NCBI GenBank assembly: GCA_038087015.1
Contig: JASBNA010000004.1
Location: 806,001-870,000 of the forward strand
DNA length: 64,000 nt
Reading direction: 5' to 3'
From: Cerrena zonata
Taxonomy: Eukaryota; Basidiomycota; Agaricomycetes; Polyporales; Cerrenaceae
Position 1 is the first letter of the stretch. The number at the start of each line of letters is the position of its first letter. Both the position numbers and the translations under genes were made by a program. This document shows, piece after piece, positions 1-12,410 of this stretch. The notes beneath the pieces were generated by a model. The model saw nothing but the letters and a program-made list of their open reading frames with translations. It made no database searches and was not told the DNA's origin.

Positions 1-66
1 AGGCCGTAGCAGTCGCAATTTGGCCAGAATAGACTGTCGAGATAGTGAAGAGTATAGATTTGTGTA

Positions 67-2032
67 TTACTGGTTATTAATACTTGGTGCGAACCCGACT
101 CTTCCACCAGTATAGTCATAGACCGAATACCCTAAAATAAGGGGCAAGATTAGAAATGTGCATGTGCGTACCACGCAGAACAAATATCCACAATGTGGTA
201 CATACATGACTTCAGGAAGACATCACCTAGATGCAAGTGTCAGTCAGTGAAATCATCACATAATTTACAAAGTGCCGTACCGATGATTGCCATGTTGGAT
301 GAGAACCCAGTTCCCAAAGACACGATCCCGCCGAGACACTCACTAGAATAGAGATGAGTACGACCTTTGTATGGAAAATCGATTTTCAATACGAACTCGC
401 TATCTTCAGAAAGACGTCCCATATTGAAATCCTCATTCCGAATCTCGAATTTGTGCCCCGAGAAGGAGAGAGAAAGAGAGAGGTTTGCCGAACACGGGTA
501 GAAATAATAGCCTATAGAAGAAACCTCTCAGTAAGCGGGCATCGTCGAGTAGAGCTTAGCTTACCTCCTCCGTAGTCCACCGCAGCACTACGTGCACCCG
601 GAATCTGGGACAAGAGATATTAAAGGGGCTATTCAGTCAACATATAATTACGTACCGAGTCGTAGAAGTTCGCCGTCACATCGTCGGGGAGATAGATTAG
701 ACTGGAACCTGTGTCAATCACCTAAGATCACAATGCAAAAGATGATCGGCATCCAAACAGCGCACTCAAACAACACGGCACTTACAGCTGTAACTTCCAT
801 TGGAACAGTGTTATTCTCGTCGGATGACACGCCGTCGGCCGAAATAGTCCAGTATGTCTAATAGTTTTCCGTTTAGTACTCTCCCAAACATTTAATAAGT
901 GGCTGCTGACCTTTGATTGCAATGGAAACCATGAGATACGATCGGTGGTCTTACTGAAGTCCACACAACCGAAGCATACCTATGTCAAAGAGCGTGATGA
1001 GAAAAATAGCAGTAGAGTTGATGCTAATAATAGCATACCGATGAGCCTTCGGCCACTCCCCTCGTCAAGTGAATGCCGAAAAGTGCAAACTCGAGTTGAT
1101 GTGAGCTGAGGAGATTTTCGAAAAAGGTTGGCTCTCCGATTGATCCGATGCTGCCAAACGCTAGTCCCAAGAGTCCACTACTAGGATACTCATAATAGTT
1201 ATCGGATTCATAGCTCACGCCGCCGAACGCCTGTTCTTGAACGCGAAGAGTCTTCATGGAAACGACGTCATGGACCACTTTCCCTACGGCTTGACCGATG
1301 CCCTGGTAATCATTAAGTACTATGACCATGATTAGAACGGAGGAAATCTCTCACATAGTTCATTGTAAACCTATTTCCAGTCGACGTATATGTCGAGCTC
1401 GACCGGGCTTGGAACTGTTCCGTTGCGCACGTCCCGCAATTCGAAGGAATCCAAAGATCTGATGAACCGGTATCGACAACGACTGTGAGTTCTTGTGGAG
1501 GTGTTCCGAACTGAAGAGGACCATAGTATAACATATCATAACCGGGGGTCGTATAGTCTGTGACCGGCATTGTACTGAGGACTGAGACGGGACCTGGGAC
1601 CGCTACGTCTTCATAAGAATCGACAGCATCATAGTTGAACAAACGTGCTGTTGTGTTATGGGCTGTGATTTGTGATGCGGTATAGTTAAGCCACGCAGCA
1701 GTGCCATTGAAAAGAGGGTACCCTGCTTCAGGGTAGCTATCTGTGTTCAAGCCGACCCCTTGGAAGAACTGAGGAGCCAAGGCAAACTTGTTGAGAGTAC
1801 GTTGTGTTTCCCATTTCTAAACAAAACGCCATGTTAATGTTCACGTCGAACTGAACATGATTAGTAGACTGTTGCTTACTGTGTCACTGGGATTCACGAT
1901 TCTCGGCTCTAGACTGTCAGCCCTTGCTCCAAGCCGAGCCTGAGATAGCTTCACCGTGAAACCTTTCGCAGGGGACTCCAAGGGATGAGACCAGGTACCA
2001 AGCGCGAAAGCAAGAACGAAAAGCTGATTCAT
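67..2032 (-). CDS. Secreted pepsin-like aspartic protease (peptidase A1)
   Basis: Endopeptidase of the pepsin family, probably secreted and active at acid pH. The ATG at 2030-2032 opens a signal peptide ([15 protein letters not shown]). A propeptide with NxT sites follows, then the first catalytic motif [13 protein letters not shown] near 1436-1474 and the second, [14 protein letters not shown], near 690-721. Both catalytic aspartates are therefore present. At the C-terminus two short introns split the conserved end. Splicing gives IIGDVFLKSWYSVYD followed by GGRVGFAP and a stop at 67-69, which is the normal family ending. There are at least five introns, and some internal exon edges between 420 and 1310 are not resolved. 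It is transcribed in the same direction as the F-box gene upstream. Seen: the motifs. Known: family chemistry. Inferred: secretion and intactness. Confidence 0.9.
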
Positions 2033-2604
2033 CGCAGATGATTAGAAAACAATGCACCAGGCACAGAGAAGATAGTGGAGTGAAGGGAAGATGGTAAAGG
2101 GGAAAAGAGCTTACATTCAGAAATTTATATGTACCCAAGTGCGGCGGGCAAAAAGCAACTTGATGTCAACATCCTGGTAGGTCCGCGGAGTTAGATTTCC
2201 TTTTTAGGACTGTCACGGTCATGATTCTCGATCATATTCCTGGTCGTGCATACATCGGAACATTGGAAAGAACGATACTTCGGACACGGTAAGCGATTTA
2301 AGAATAACAATATACTGAGCATACAACACAGTGGGTCATTGAAGTAACAAACAAGTTACTACATTACCCAGAGGACCTACCTTTATAAGGTCCACCCATT
2401 TGTTTTGAGGTATGGGGTGTGTTTACCATAAACACTTCTCTGCTAGACTTCTGAGGATCGTATATATGCCGAATCTATTTGAAGGGGTCATTTGACACAG
2501 GTATACAGAACTAAAGTGATCAGAGCCAGAACCCCCTCAGTCGCATCCAATCCCGAGCACTTGACAGCATCAGCGAGTATGAACTGACTCGTAAGAGACG
2601 ATAC
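2033..2604. other. Intergenic: protease promoter and 3' end of F-box gene
   Basis: No convincing gene. The left part is the protease promoter with the TATA-like element. The right part is the 3' flank of the F-box gene. Confidence 0.6.
2124..2129 (-). promoter_or_regulatory. TATA-like element of the aspartic protease gene
   Basis: TATAAA on the minus strand, about 90 bp before the protease ATG at 2032. The pyrimidine-rich minus-strand stretch between them looks like a short 5'UTR. Assigned from position and sequence only. Confidence 0.45.
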
Positions 2605-3904
2605 TCACGGAAACATCCTTTGCGAAGTGACATGAACGATACCCTTTTTCTTCATTACAGTCATCTCGTCTCCGAACCTTTCATAGGTTGGAGTGATATC
2701 TAGGCCTCGAAGATTCTGGAACCGATCTGTAGACAATAACGTATCCAGATCCTGCCACCACTTCGCTTCGATTTCCACTCCTTGGGAAGACGAGGTGATC
2801 TGAGAAAAGAGTATCGAGAGGTATTCTAGTGACTTTTCGGGAATGGATTCCAGTAGGTGGAGAAGGCCGGAAAGATCCTTCTGCCCAGTCCAATAGAATG
2901 CAATCCTCAAGCGACGAAGAGCAGAATTATGTTGAAGGGATATGGATTCTATGTATACTATAAGCTTCAGACACCGTTAGAGACATTTAGCAGAGGAACT
3001 TACTTATAACATGAGTATCGCCAGGTTCTTTGAAGTTCCAGTCATGCGTGTAATGTATAACCAGATCAGTCAGAGTTTCCCCTGCTGACGAAAGTATCAA
3101 TGAGATATTTTCCATGTCGACATGGACGCCATCCCACGTATCACTGAAGTCGACCTCCAGAATCCGCAACGTGGTCAAGCAACGTTGTGTATCCATGAGA
3201 CACCGGAGAATATACCTCCATGCCTCTACATGAGTCTCCCCGGGTGAAAACTTGAACTGGAAGCATTCCAACTTGAATTTAGGGGCGTACTTGGTGGCCT
3301 CGGGGATGGGTGCATAACAATCCTGTTCGCCGTCCAACTTCAACAACAGCAAATTTGGAAAGCAACAAAGAAGTCGCATAAACTGGTGTGCTTGGATACG
3401 AAACGAGATCCAAAGCATCGTCACCATCCTGAACCGAAACATCGTCTGAAAGAACAATTTATGTCGCAATGGTCTCTCCCCACTGATATGCATATATTGC
3501 AAATGCCTCATTTTCGCATTCACCAGCGTGATGAACATAGAGGCGGGAGCGTCCATCCAGACATCTAAGAATTGGATGAACGTCGATAGATGGGAATTCC
3601 CTCGTAAGGTCTGCGTGAGCGCGTTCACCTCCTTCTCATCCCGCAATTTGATCTCTCGCCAGAGATGGAACCGAACCCTACGAAGCAGGGCTTTGCAGGT
3701 GAGAGCCCATGTTCTGAGAGCAAGACGGCAGCCACTGAGGGCGTTGGGGAAGTTGGCAGGATGTGCGCAAAAGTCGATGATACGTTCGTAAATCTCGACT
3801 GGGAAGGTGGATTGGAAGGATCCAGGATGCGATCTGGAGGGAGGTGTGTATTCGAGTGAGAAAGGTGCCGGCTCCCAACCTGCGGGTGCTGGAAGGGCGA
3901 ACAT
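2605..3904 (-). CDS. F-box-like protein
   Basis: Probable substrate-recognition protein of the large basidiomycete F-box family (SCF ubiquitin ligase adaptors). The ATG at 3902-3904 starts a proline-rich lead. An F-box-like segment follows at residues ~35-75 (FPVEIYERIIDFCAHP ... CKALLRRVRFHLW). The rest is a leucine-rich, repeat-like C-terminal part, typical of the family. One intron (about 2960-3003) joins exon 1 after DTHVI to exon 2 (IYIESISLQHNSALRRLR). The stop is at 2605-2607, but the final bases also read as a splice donor (GTGAGT), so the protein could extend further. The target is unknown. Confidence is high that it is coding and moderate that it is an F-box. Confidence 0.75.
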
Positions 3905-4457
3905 GAGTGACTGTATCTTATTCCCAAAGGGGTGTTGATACTAGACCGCAGGACGACAGTTAGGTCCAGAGGGTTGTCGCGTCAAAGTCTGGGAATCTTT
4001 GAGGTATCTCCCAACTGACGTAAAGCGTCAGTTCGTTGAACAAATACAACCTGATTCGGGGACACGTCACTTCAGATGCCGTGAATGAAATGAACGTCCT
4101 TCGTGGGCGGCGCATTCATTACTGTAACAGAAAAGATTGACAGCTCCGAGACTATCAGGCGCGCTCTTCCAAGTTTACGTCCCCCGGTTGGAGAACAGTT
4201 CGACTTGAGTTGAACTATTTGCTTTTGTTACATACCGTCGTCAAAACCGCAGGCTAGAATACAGCAACCATGAGAATGATATAGCAAATGGGTATACGAA
4301 GTCACTTACCGCTATTACACAAACATAAAAAAGTTCCCTAAACGCACACGAGATCTTCCAAAGACATGTATCGAGCTATCCAACGCAAAATGATGCACGA
4401 AGAGGGAATATAAATGAGCATTGTAAATAAATATCAAGACAACGGAAGAACGCTAGT
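3905..4457. other. Intergenic: F-box promoter, PHS1 3' flank
   Basis: No gene seen. Short AT-rich tracts near 4320-4440 fit a 3'UTR of the dehydratase gene. Confidence 0.5.
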
Positions 4458-5450
4458 CTATTCCGATTTTGACTTTGAACTCTTGCCTCCAAGGACCTTT
4501 CGTCTCCTCTTGACCATATGCATATACATCACATACAGACCTATAACAAACCAAGTCAGTACGAATATATAAATGGAAAGGGAAACCGGCGTATTGCGGA
4601 GTACGCACCTGGCCACCAAATTCCAAACAAGGTTGCCCTAATCAAACTCAATACTCCCCAACTCTCACCACTTCCAGGGAGAGTGACGAACATGCAGAAG
4701 GCTTCTGAGGAAGCACCAGTTGGGTATAGAAGATAGAAGGTGGTGTATCGAAGGTATAGGAGGATGTATGGTTCGTAGCCGAGGAGGGTGATGGCGAAAT
4801 GGGTGTAACGGATGACTTCGGTGATCGACCAGGAGAGGACCATTGATGCGTAGAAGGGGGTAATTTGAGCCTATAGCAGACAGAAATGTTATTTTGTCAG
4901 TCATGGATATTGTATAAAATATTGTAAGAGACATACCGCAGGGTACAGAGGGGCAATTCCCCAAACCAACATATACCTCGACGCAACCTGTACCATCGTC
5001 GTGACAGCTCCACTACCGACCCATCCCAACACAGCGTGTAGTACTTCCAAAATGGCCAAACTTTGCACCAAGGCAGTTTGCGTGCCTATCCGTGCATATG
5101 TCGTTGTAGCCCTTTGGAGAACGGGAACTAATGCAGCAGGTAACAAAGCTTCTAGAGATGCTGCCCAAGACGATGCCGGGAATCCTTTGAAAGGGGCGGA
5201 GGTTTCCGAGAGATATGGGAGGGGGATGGGTAGGGCAAAGAGGTGGGTTAGGGTGCCCAAAAGAACGTACGACCATCCCATCGCTGAGACGGCATTGTAG
5301 ACGTATAGATAGAACTGTACAGACGGAGAGATACCTATAGTAAATTGTTCAACATTGTTCGATGATCTGTAAAGAGCAACACGACATACTTCGCTTCTTC
5401 ACGACCTTTTTCGGGACTGGTGTGTCGTCAATCTCTTCGATATGAGCCAT
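4458..5450 (-). CDS. PHS1: Very-long-chain (3R)-3-hydroxyacyl-CoA dehydratase
   Basis: Removes water from 3-hydroxyacyl-CoA in the third step of very-long-chain fatty acid elongation, in the ER membrane. The ATG is at 5448-5450 (MAHIEEIDDTPVPKK). Exon 1 ends at 5390 and exon 2 starts at 5334, restoring KKRSISPSVQFYLYVYN. Family motifs are clear: LEVLHAVLGWVGS, TTMVQVASRYMLVWGI, WSITEVIRYTHFAI (with the conserved E), and YEPYILLYLRYTTFYLLYP with the conserved tyrosines. The last exon gives WWPGLYVMYMHMVKRRRK plus a lysine/serine-rich tail, stop at 4458-4460. The lysine-rich end would suit ER retention. Several hydrophobic segments agree with a six-TM protein. Length (about 240 aa) fits the family. 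It appears intact. Confidence 0.93.
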
Positions 5451-5805
5451 AGTGTGCTCGTCCGAAACCTAAGAACCTAGAGAACAGAAAAGGTGCAAGC
5501 CACGTCAAAGTCCCGGACCACAAACACGCGACAGCTTGCCTGGAATTGGAGCAATCATTTTCTGACAAATCTTCTTACATACGCAACGCGATCGACACGA
5601 TGTCATTTTAGATGCCAAAAGGTACGAAACTCAATCTTTCATTTTGAATAAAAGTGTATGACGTAGAGAAACAGCGACGAAAAGAACGACGAGGAAACAG
5701 ATCGATGATACAGAATTAACGAATATTTAAACAAACGTGCAAACAAGAACTCCTATAACAACCTTGCAACCGATAGCGATCGAAATACACACAACGAGTC
5801 TATTG
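5451..5805. other. Intergenic: PHS1 promoter, bZIP 3' flank
   Basis: No gene. It separates two genes transcribed in the same (minus) direction. Confidence 0.5.
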
Positions 5806-6736
5806 CTATTTGGGATCACCTCCATCTTTCTGTTTGTCTGGATTGTTGTCTTGATTCGACGATGACCCGTTTGCTTGATCGGCGGAGTTCGACGAGGGTT
5901 CTGCACCATTCGGGACTTGCCCGTTGATCATCTGTGCTTGACTGAGTGCTGCTCGTAGCGCAGCGTTCTCGACGCGAAGTTGATCAACTAATGCTCTGCA
6001 CTCTTCCCACCTCCGATTTGCTTCATCCGCAGAAGCCAACGCAGCGTCAAGTAGCTGTGAACGTGATTCCAACGCTTTAACGTGTCTATGGCAACATTCA
6101 GTTACGATAACACGCATAAAGGAGTGGAGAGGTAACATACTGGTCTCGTCGTTCTCTAAATGCGCGTTGAGCCTTTCGGTTCTGCTCTGCCCGTTTACTC
6201 TGGCTTAGCGTGCGCACGCCTGGTGACCCAGGTCCATCAGGGGGAGGTGGTGGATTCGGAGGCATCGGCTGCGGCGGGGGCATGCCCCCAAGCGTGTAAT
6301 CACCAGGCATGTATGAGAATCCGTGGCCCATCGGGGGACCAGGGCCGAAGGGAGGCGGTGGATGATGAACCATACCAGGAGGCGGGGGCATCATGCCTGG
6401 TGGTGGTGGGGGATGCGATCCTGGAGGAGGCATCGGAGGTAGAGGTTGCTGTTGTTGTTGCTGTTGCTGTTGCTGTTGCTGCTGTTGTTGTTGATCTGCA
6501 TTGGCATCTGGTGGTGACTTGCGTTTACGCGAAGTCCGAGTGGTTGGTTGAGTTACAGGAGGAGGTTCATCGCGTAGCCTCAGCGTTTGGAAAGTGCCTG
6601 GGGGCTGAGGTGCTGGTGGGGGAGGAGGTTGAGTGCTGGCATCTGGAGTGATGACCGTCGTTGTCGGTGCCACAGTCTGAGAGGGAGGTTGTTGTGATTG
6701 AGGGGGCTGCTGATGGAAGTTGGGATGAGCTAACAT
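5806..6736 (-). CDS. AP-1/Yap-like bZIP transcription factor with polyQ and polyP
   Basis: Nuclear DNA-binding regulator. The ATG is at 6734-6736 (MLAHPNFHQQ). The order is: Pro/Gln-rich N-terminus; basic patch RTSRKRKSPP; a run of 16 glutamines; a long proline/glycine-rich stretch (many PPPPG); then the basic region NRKAQRAFRERR. One intron (about 6073-6127) is removed to give RRDQHVKALESRSQLLDAAL and a leucine zipper with heptad spacing. A polar Asn/Gln-rich tail follows to the stop at 5806. The NxxAQxxFR signature places it near the fungal Yap/Pap1 (AP-1-like) group, which often handles oxidative or metal stress. That role is an inference, because no cysteine-rich redox domain is visible. 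About 290 aa. Confidence 0.9.
6446..6493 (-). repeat. CAG/CAA trinucleotide repeat (polyQ)
   Basis: Forty-eight bases encode 16 consecutive glutamines inside the bZIP gene. CAG and CAA are mixed, which normally slows repeat expansion. Confidence 0.9.
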
Positions 6737-8320
6737 GGGTTATAGACGGTGTCGGGTTCAAACGTTCACAGCAGTATTAGTAAGATACCAACAAAGGCGG
6801 ACTTCCAATTCACAAACTCACCCTTGCCTTTTTCGTATATTCCCACGTGCTCTCGGCCCACATCCGAGTCCGCCGGGTACAACAACATTGCATGCACCTC
6901 CATCTCTGAACACTGTGATATATACTATAGGGTAATCGTACTTACTTCAAGCTTGGGGTGTGGCACGGATAGCCTGACAGACCAACCCTAAATATGATCC
7001 CCTTCCTCGGTCTCGCTGACAAAGCCGCATATTCACTTCCCGCAAATTGGCTTACACAATGACCAAGTCCCAAATATATTGCTAACCACCTTTCTCTTGA
7101 CAGTAGGTTCCAGACCCCCTTCGGCAACCATGACGAGTGTGACCGGCATACTAGAGGCCATTCATCTCGATCAAATTGAACGCCGATCGTCCTTTACTAA
7201 TACTCTGCAAACCCATCGGTCAACCAATAGGTTGAGAGACACACGGTCACTGAAGGCGAGTTTTAGTATAGCTATAGACATAGCCATGCCACCGTGCCCG
7301 TTGTGCCAACCGTCGACGTAGATTTTTGCCGTCTTTGGCTTTCTTTCGCATCAGTAAGCCGCTCCGGTAACCCAAGGTCAGCATTGCTACGTCAGTCTGT
7401 ACCTCCTTTGCTTTTGATTCTCCCTCAGACTCTTTCAGGTTCAGGATGCCGACTCGCATCTGCAACTTATGACTATTTTCCAAATCTTCTGATTCTTATC
7501 TTTCTGCTCTTTCCGACCGTTGGCCAGCTCCCGATAGCCCGATTTTCTCGGAAACCGAAATGTTGGGCGTATATTCATCGGCTCACGCAGTCATAGTGCT
7601 GACAAACAGTTCCCAAAACTGTCGCTCAAGAGACCACTCCTTCAGATTGTTGCGTGGACACAGTCTCTACTACAGCCTTTTTATACTTCGATTTCTTCTG
7701 TTCTAACAATCCAACAATTCTTATCTGTCCGCCTCCTAAGCACAGCGCAATTTGTGCCTTGAAAGTCGAAATACCGGCGAAAACCGGTGGTTCCACAGCG
7801 ATGATACCATGCCGTCTCTCGCTAAAGTAGTCCGACGACATCTACGCACTTCTTGTGCGATGCGAGGTTCAGTCGCCGAAGATTCTCTTCGAACAGCCAA
7901 TCATCACAATCCATGTTTTTTTCCCTGGCTTATGTCAAGGTGGTATCTTGAGACCGCCCATTCTGATCAATCCTTTCACGTGTACCCATACGAACTGATA
8001 AGTGGGTCCAACCCCGGGTCCCATGGCCATCTTCTATTCAATGGGACCTTTCTTCTCAAATGTTCGATATAGTGGACATCTGCAAGTGATATTACCCATT
8101 ACCCTCGCTCTATACCCCTTGTTACCACATCCGCACACGCACTTGCCAAAGGGTATAATATTATGTCCACAACAAGTCCTTGCATATCCGTACACGTGCA
8201 ATAGTACCCCTACCAATACATTCATATCTGATCATGATTCAAATGTCTACATTCAAGTTCCACAGTCCCAACAAATCTCAAAGCACACGACAAGCCTCCT
8301 CCACAAACCCTATGTTATGT
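6737..8320. other. Intergenic, about 1.6 kb without a supported gene
   Basis: The left part is the bZIP promoter or leader. Several short open frames exist on both strands, but none has recognisable domains, a good intron structure or similarity to the neighbours. Pyrimidine-rich tracts lie near 7400-7520 and 7650-7720. Confidence 0.5.
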
Positions 8321-9530
8321 TTACGCCACTATAGTCGACACCGTCGTCCTACTGGTCTGACTTCTAGTATGGGCCTGCGGAATAAAACGCATAGTCGCCA
8401 TTTCCTGCGATGTCGGAAGGAAAGAAGCCGCTGGCCGGATCGACCGTAACTTGACAAGGCGGAAAACCGCACATGCAGTTATGTTTTGAAGAACGACGCC
8501 GATGAGGGCAAATGCAGCTCTCAAAGGGTCGGAAAGTGAAGCCGATTCTACTAAACCCGCTATAGCGACGCAATCTACGACGATAGTAACGCTTTAGGAA
8601 ACATCATGGGTTAGGAAAGTGTCGACAGTGAGTGATCTGAACGAAATACACTTACAGGTAGTAGAGCTGTCCGGTTTGTAGGACAGATTTTGTGATTTTA
8701 CCGAGCTCTTTGCCATTTAGGAACGAAGTCATCCGTTCCTTCCAGGTATGTATCCCACCCGTGAACCCAAGCACCTTGCATGGAAATAGCCACAAACACC
8801 GCCGTATCGAAGATAGCCGTCAGGATGAATCCAGTGACTACCCACGGCTTCATATTCAAAATAGCATCGCAGCCGTCCGTACTCGGAGCACTGTTAGAGA
8901 TATGTAGTTCGTTGGCGATGGGTGGCAGGAGTTGGGAAAGCGTCATAAGCCACAACAGGCTGAATATGACTGTCACCTTGGTGGAATTGAGGTAGACGGC
9001 TCGGACTCGAAAGACGAAGAGGAGGGAGTTTAGGATCATGGAGAGGACCATGAACCATTCGGATATGGGTACGATTTTTTCGCAGTCGTTGTTTGGGATG
9101 AGTTGGGCTACGTTTTGGTTCAGTAATTCTGATTTATGTGTCAGATAAGAGGGAAACCAAACCTATTATCGGGACTAGGTTAATGATTGAGATGACGAAT
9201 CCTGCAAGTGTAAGCCTTTAGGTCAAGATAATCGTCAATATTTCTTGTAATATCAGAATAAAGTAAATATTACTTACCGAGCGGCCCAATATACGATGTC
9301 GCTGATAGTGAACCCTCGGCTGAGAAGTTCCAGTTCTCCCGGCAATGCCATGACCACATCGTATGCCCACAGCTAATGAATCATACCATGTTCGAGAACT
9401 GAATCGGAGATAATATTACGAAAAGTGCACCTACAGCAGTAGCCGCAGTCATAACATAGCTCTCCGCACGAGCCGTCCTAATTGTGTCTAGGATAACCTC
9501 AGGAAGCTCGAAATTTTCCACTGGGTCCAT
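8321..9530 (-). CDS. DUF6533-like multi-pass membrane protein, array copy A
   Basis: Function unknown. The ATG at 9528-9530 (MDPVENFELPEV) gives TM1, then an intron, then LWAYDVVMALPGELELLSRG. This is the tryptophan-tyrosine-aspartate plus loop signature seen in basidiomycete DUF6533-type 7-TM proteins. Later exons carry GFVISIINLVPI, WFMVLSMILNSLLFVFRVRA, KPWVVTGFILTAIFDTAVF, and a last TM with NITACAVFRLVKLRSIRP. The stop is at 8321. About six introns. It shares sequence and intron positions with copies B and C and more distantly with D-F. It is the outermost copy of the array and not part of the recent B/C duplication. A GPCR-like sensing role is possible but unproven. Confidence 0.78.
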
Positions 9531-10386
9531 TGTGGATGGAGAGGGCGGCGAAGACGTACTGGGGGATGGTGAGATCCAGACTCCGATTGTATAAATACCA
9601 TGAGTCGCAGTCCAAGAATCTCCAATACAGTGACAAAGCTGCCAACACACACTGTCAAGATGTCACTTTCGTCTATCCATCGCGGAGTCTAAGCAAGCTG
9701 AAACTTCTCTCTCGTGGCAACAAACAACTGGAGCTCTCTATTGAAAGGGCCGCTGTCTGACATGACAGGGGGGTGATAGATGGATCTGCAAGTCCAGAAT
9801 AGACTCTATGATACAGCAGCCGACGGAGCAAAACGATAGTGCCTTTGTGGAGGCGGATCAGGAGGTAGGCTGTGCTTGCGAGGTTCGTGGACAGAGGGCT
9901 TTGATAAATGCGTGATCTCGAAGGTGCACAAGTATAGAAGATTATACCCGTGTATTGTCCGTGGAGGTTGAATACGTTATTGAAGTGTCTTCTAGAGATC
10001 CGTGCTGTGCGGAGACGAACGTTTCTGGCCAATCGTATGATCACCGTGAGAGTCTTGAGAGCAAGGTAAAGAATCTTTCTCAGTTGAGAAAACAAACTTC
10101 GTCATCAGTAACAGTAGGTTTGAGGGACTCTATACAGTTCCCCTATCTCCGACTTGAATAAAATACCAACACAAAATGCCTGAATAATTACTTCGTTCCT
10201 GACTCCAAAATAAACCAAAGGAAATCCTATAGATATGTACGGCCATCATGATGATCCGTGAAAATGCACCGTGATAGTAAAAGAAGAGCGGAGGGAAGAT
10301 ACAAGAATAACATAGAATAGTGAAGAGGATGATTATCACTGTCGAATAGGTATGAAACATCTGTTCCAATTTTGTTTTGAAAATCT

Positions 10387-11549
10387 CTATGATGCCAACA
10401 TCGAATCCGAGTCCGAAGTGCTGCTTCTCTGACTCTGAGGCACAACTCGTGCGAAACGGATCGTGCCCATCTCTTGGGATGTAGGAATAACAGCCGAATC
10501 TGGCCGGATGGAACGTAACTTGACTAATCGGAATACCGCGCAGGCTGTGATGTTTTGCAGAACGACACCTATGAGGGCAAATGCACTCCTGGTTGGGTCC
10601 GAGAGCCAGGGGGAGACCAGACCAAAAATTGCGAAGATATCGACGACGACTGTGACTCTTTGCAGGCAAAAAAGATATGTTCGTCAATTTTTAAAGACGA
10701 TGCATTCGCTCACTTACAGATAATAGAGTTGACCAGTCTGCAGAACAGCCCTCGTGATTCTTCCCAGTTCCTTTCCATTCAAAAAAGAAAGCATCCGCTC
10801 CTTCCTCGTGTGGACTGTGCCCGTGAATCCGAGGACCTGCATTGATATAGCCACAAACACCGCCGTATCAAATATAGCAGTCAAAATGAATCCCGTCACT
10901 ACCCATGGTTTCATTTCCAATATCGCGTCACAGTCATCGCCACCAGATATATGCAAAGCACTGGCGATCGGAGGCAGAAGTTGGGAAAGCGTTGTCAACC
11001 ATAGTAGACCGAAGATGATAGTTACTTTGTGCGAGTTTAGGTAGACTGCTCGGACCCTGAAGACAAAGAGTAGGGAATTCAAGATCATGGAAAGGACCAT
11101 AAACCATTCTGCTATTTGCACGATGGCTTGGCATCCGTCGTTCCGAGTGAGTGAGGCTATGACGATATAGTGAGCCCTTAGGATAAATTTGAATCTTAAG
11201 AACAAACCTATCAACGGTACCAGGCTCACCATTGATATAACAAATCCACTCAAAGTAAGACTACCATGAAGAAATTCAGTGTCTCATTAGAACCATGAAC
11301 TAATCATAACTCACCGAGCTCCCAAATACACAAGATCGCTCGCGCCAAGCCCTCTGCTGAACATCTCTACCTCTCCCGGGAATGCCATCACCATGTCGTA
11401 TGCCCAAAGCTAGTGTCCGATGTCAGTCTCTTGAGACGAAATTAAGGGCAGTGAGAACGTACCGTAGTTGCAGCAACGATAATGTAGCTCTCCTGCTGTA
11501 CTTTATGAATTAGATTTTGAAAGACTTGTGGAATTTCAAATGCAGCCAT
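10387..11549 (-). CDS. DUF6533-like multi-pass membrane protein, array copy B
   Basis: The ATG at 11547-11549 reads MAAFEIPQVFQNLIHKV. After intron 1 the exon gives LWAYDMVMAFPGEVEMFSRG. The main exon encodes AEWFMVLSMILNSLLFVFRV through KPWVVTGFILTAIFDTAVF and VLGFTGTVHTRKERMLSFL. The last exon gives VTVVVDIFAIFGLVSPWLSD, then NITACAVFRLVKLRSIRP and a Ser/Asp-rich tail ending DSMLAS, stop TAG at 10387-10389. It is nearly identical to copy C: only a few differences in about 135 residues of the main exon. The duplication is therefore recent. It appears intact. Function unknown. Confidence 0.8.
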
Positions 11550-12410
11550 TTTGAGTGTGGATCGGTTAAAGTGGGGATGAAGGGCTAGGGACAACTCAAG
11601 CAATTTAAATGGAGGGGTTGTATTGCTGTCCGGTTGTCTCGGCGGCATAGTCTGTCAACATACGCCAATGAGGTTTGAAGCACATGGTAGTAATGAACTC
11701 CGCGTCGAACCCGCTGTCCTGAATGACAGATAGACATTGAACGGGAGAAGTTCGCTACTATTAGAGTCATTAGCTAGTGAGCTATAGGCCACAGTTCCCT
11801 TCATTCACAAGCCTTTCGGCGAAAGAAAAACAGACATAGACTATTTGAGAGTCTTGAATAAAGTTAACCTTCTGATAAATGTCGTGTTAGAAGCATATGT
11901 TATGTTTGCAATCACTAGAAACCTGCAGCATGCATGTCAGTGTCAAGGTCATCCCACAACATTGATTATCATGATCGGGAGTGCGAATGATTTGATATCA
12001 CTGCAGATAGGATAACAATCATACAAACTAGCAAGCATTTTCTCTCTTGTAAGTGTTGCTAGTTCGCAGTCAGCCAACTAATGATCTTTCGAGGTGGGGA
12101 GATCAGGGGCTCACTTTGTCCAAATTTCGGAATGAAACCGAGGGTATTCTCTCAGGTATTCAGCGGGGGTGGGTCAAAGACGCTCACTGTCGTCTGGGTG
12201 CAATTGTTACCATGATACCTAAAATACAGTTAAAGGCGGTGTCTTCTTTCCCCTCTGAGAAAACATTATGTATGCGGGACGCTTGCTGTACAAGCACCCA
12301 CTCTATAGGACGTGGTACACGCGTTAGACGTCGTAGGAAGATGATGATAAAGCTGTGTTTGCCCGACGGATATCTGGTGTCATTTCAAAATGAAGAGTGC
12401 CACACGTCGA

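Noticed and set aside
6160..6651. 163-codon plus-strand frame opposite the bZIP gene
   Set aside because: Shadow of the polyQ/polyP coding sequence (Val/Ala-rich reverse reading).
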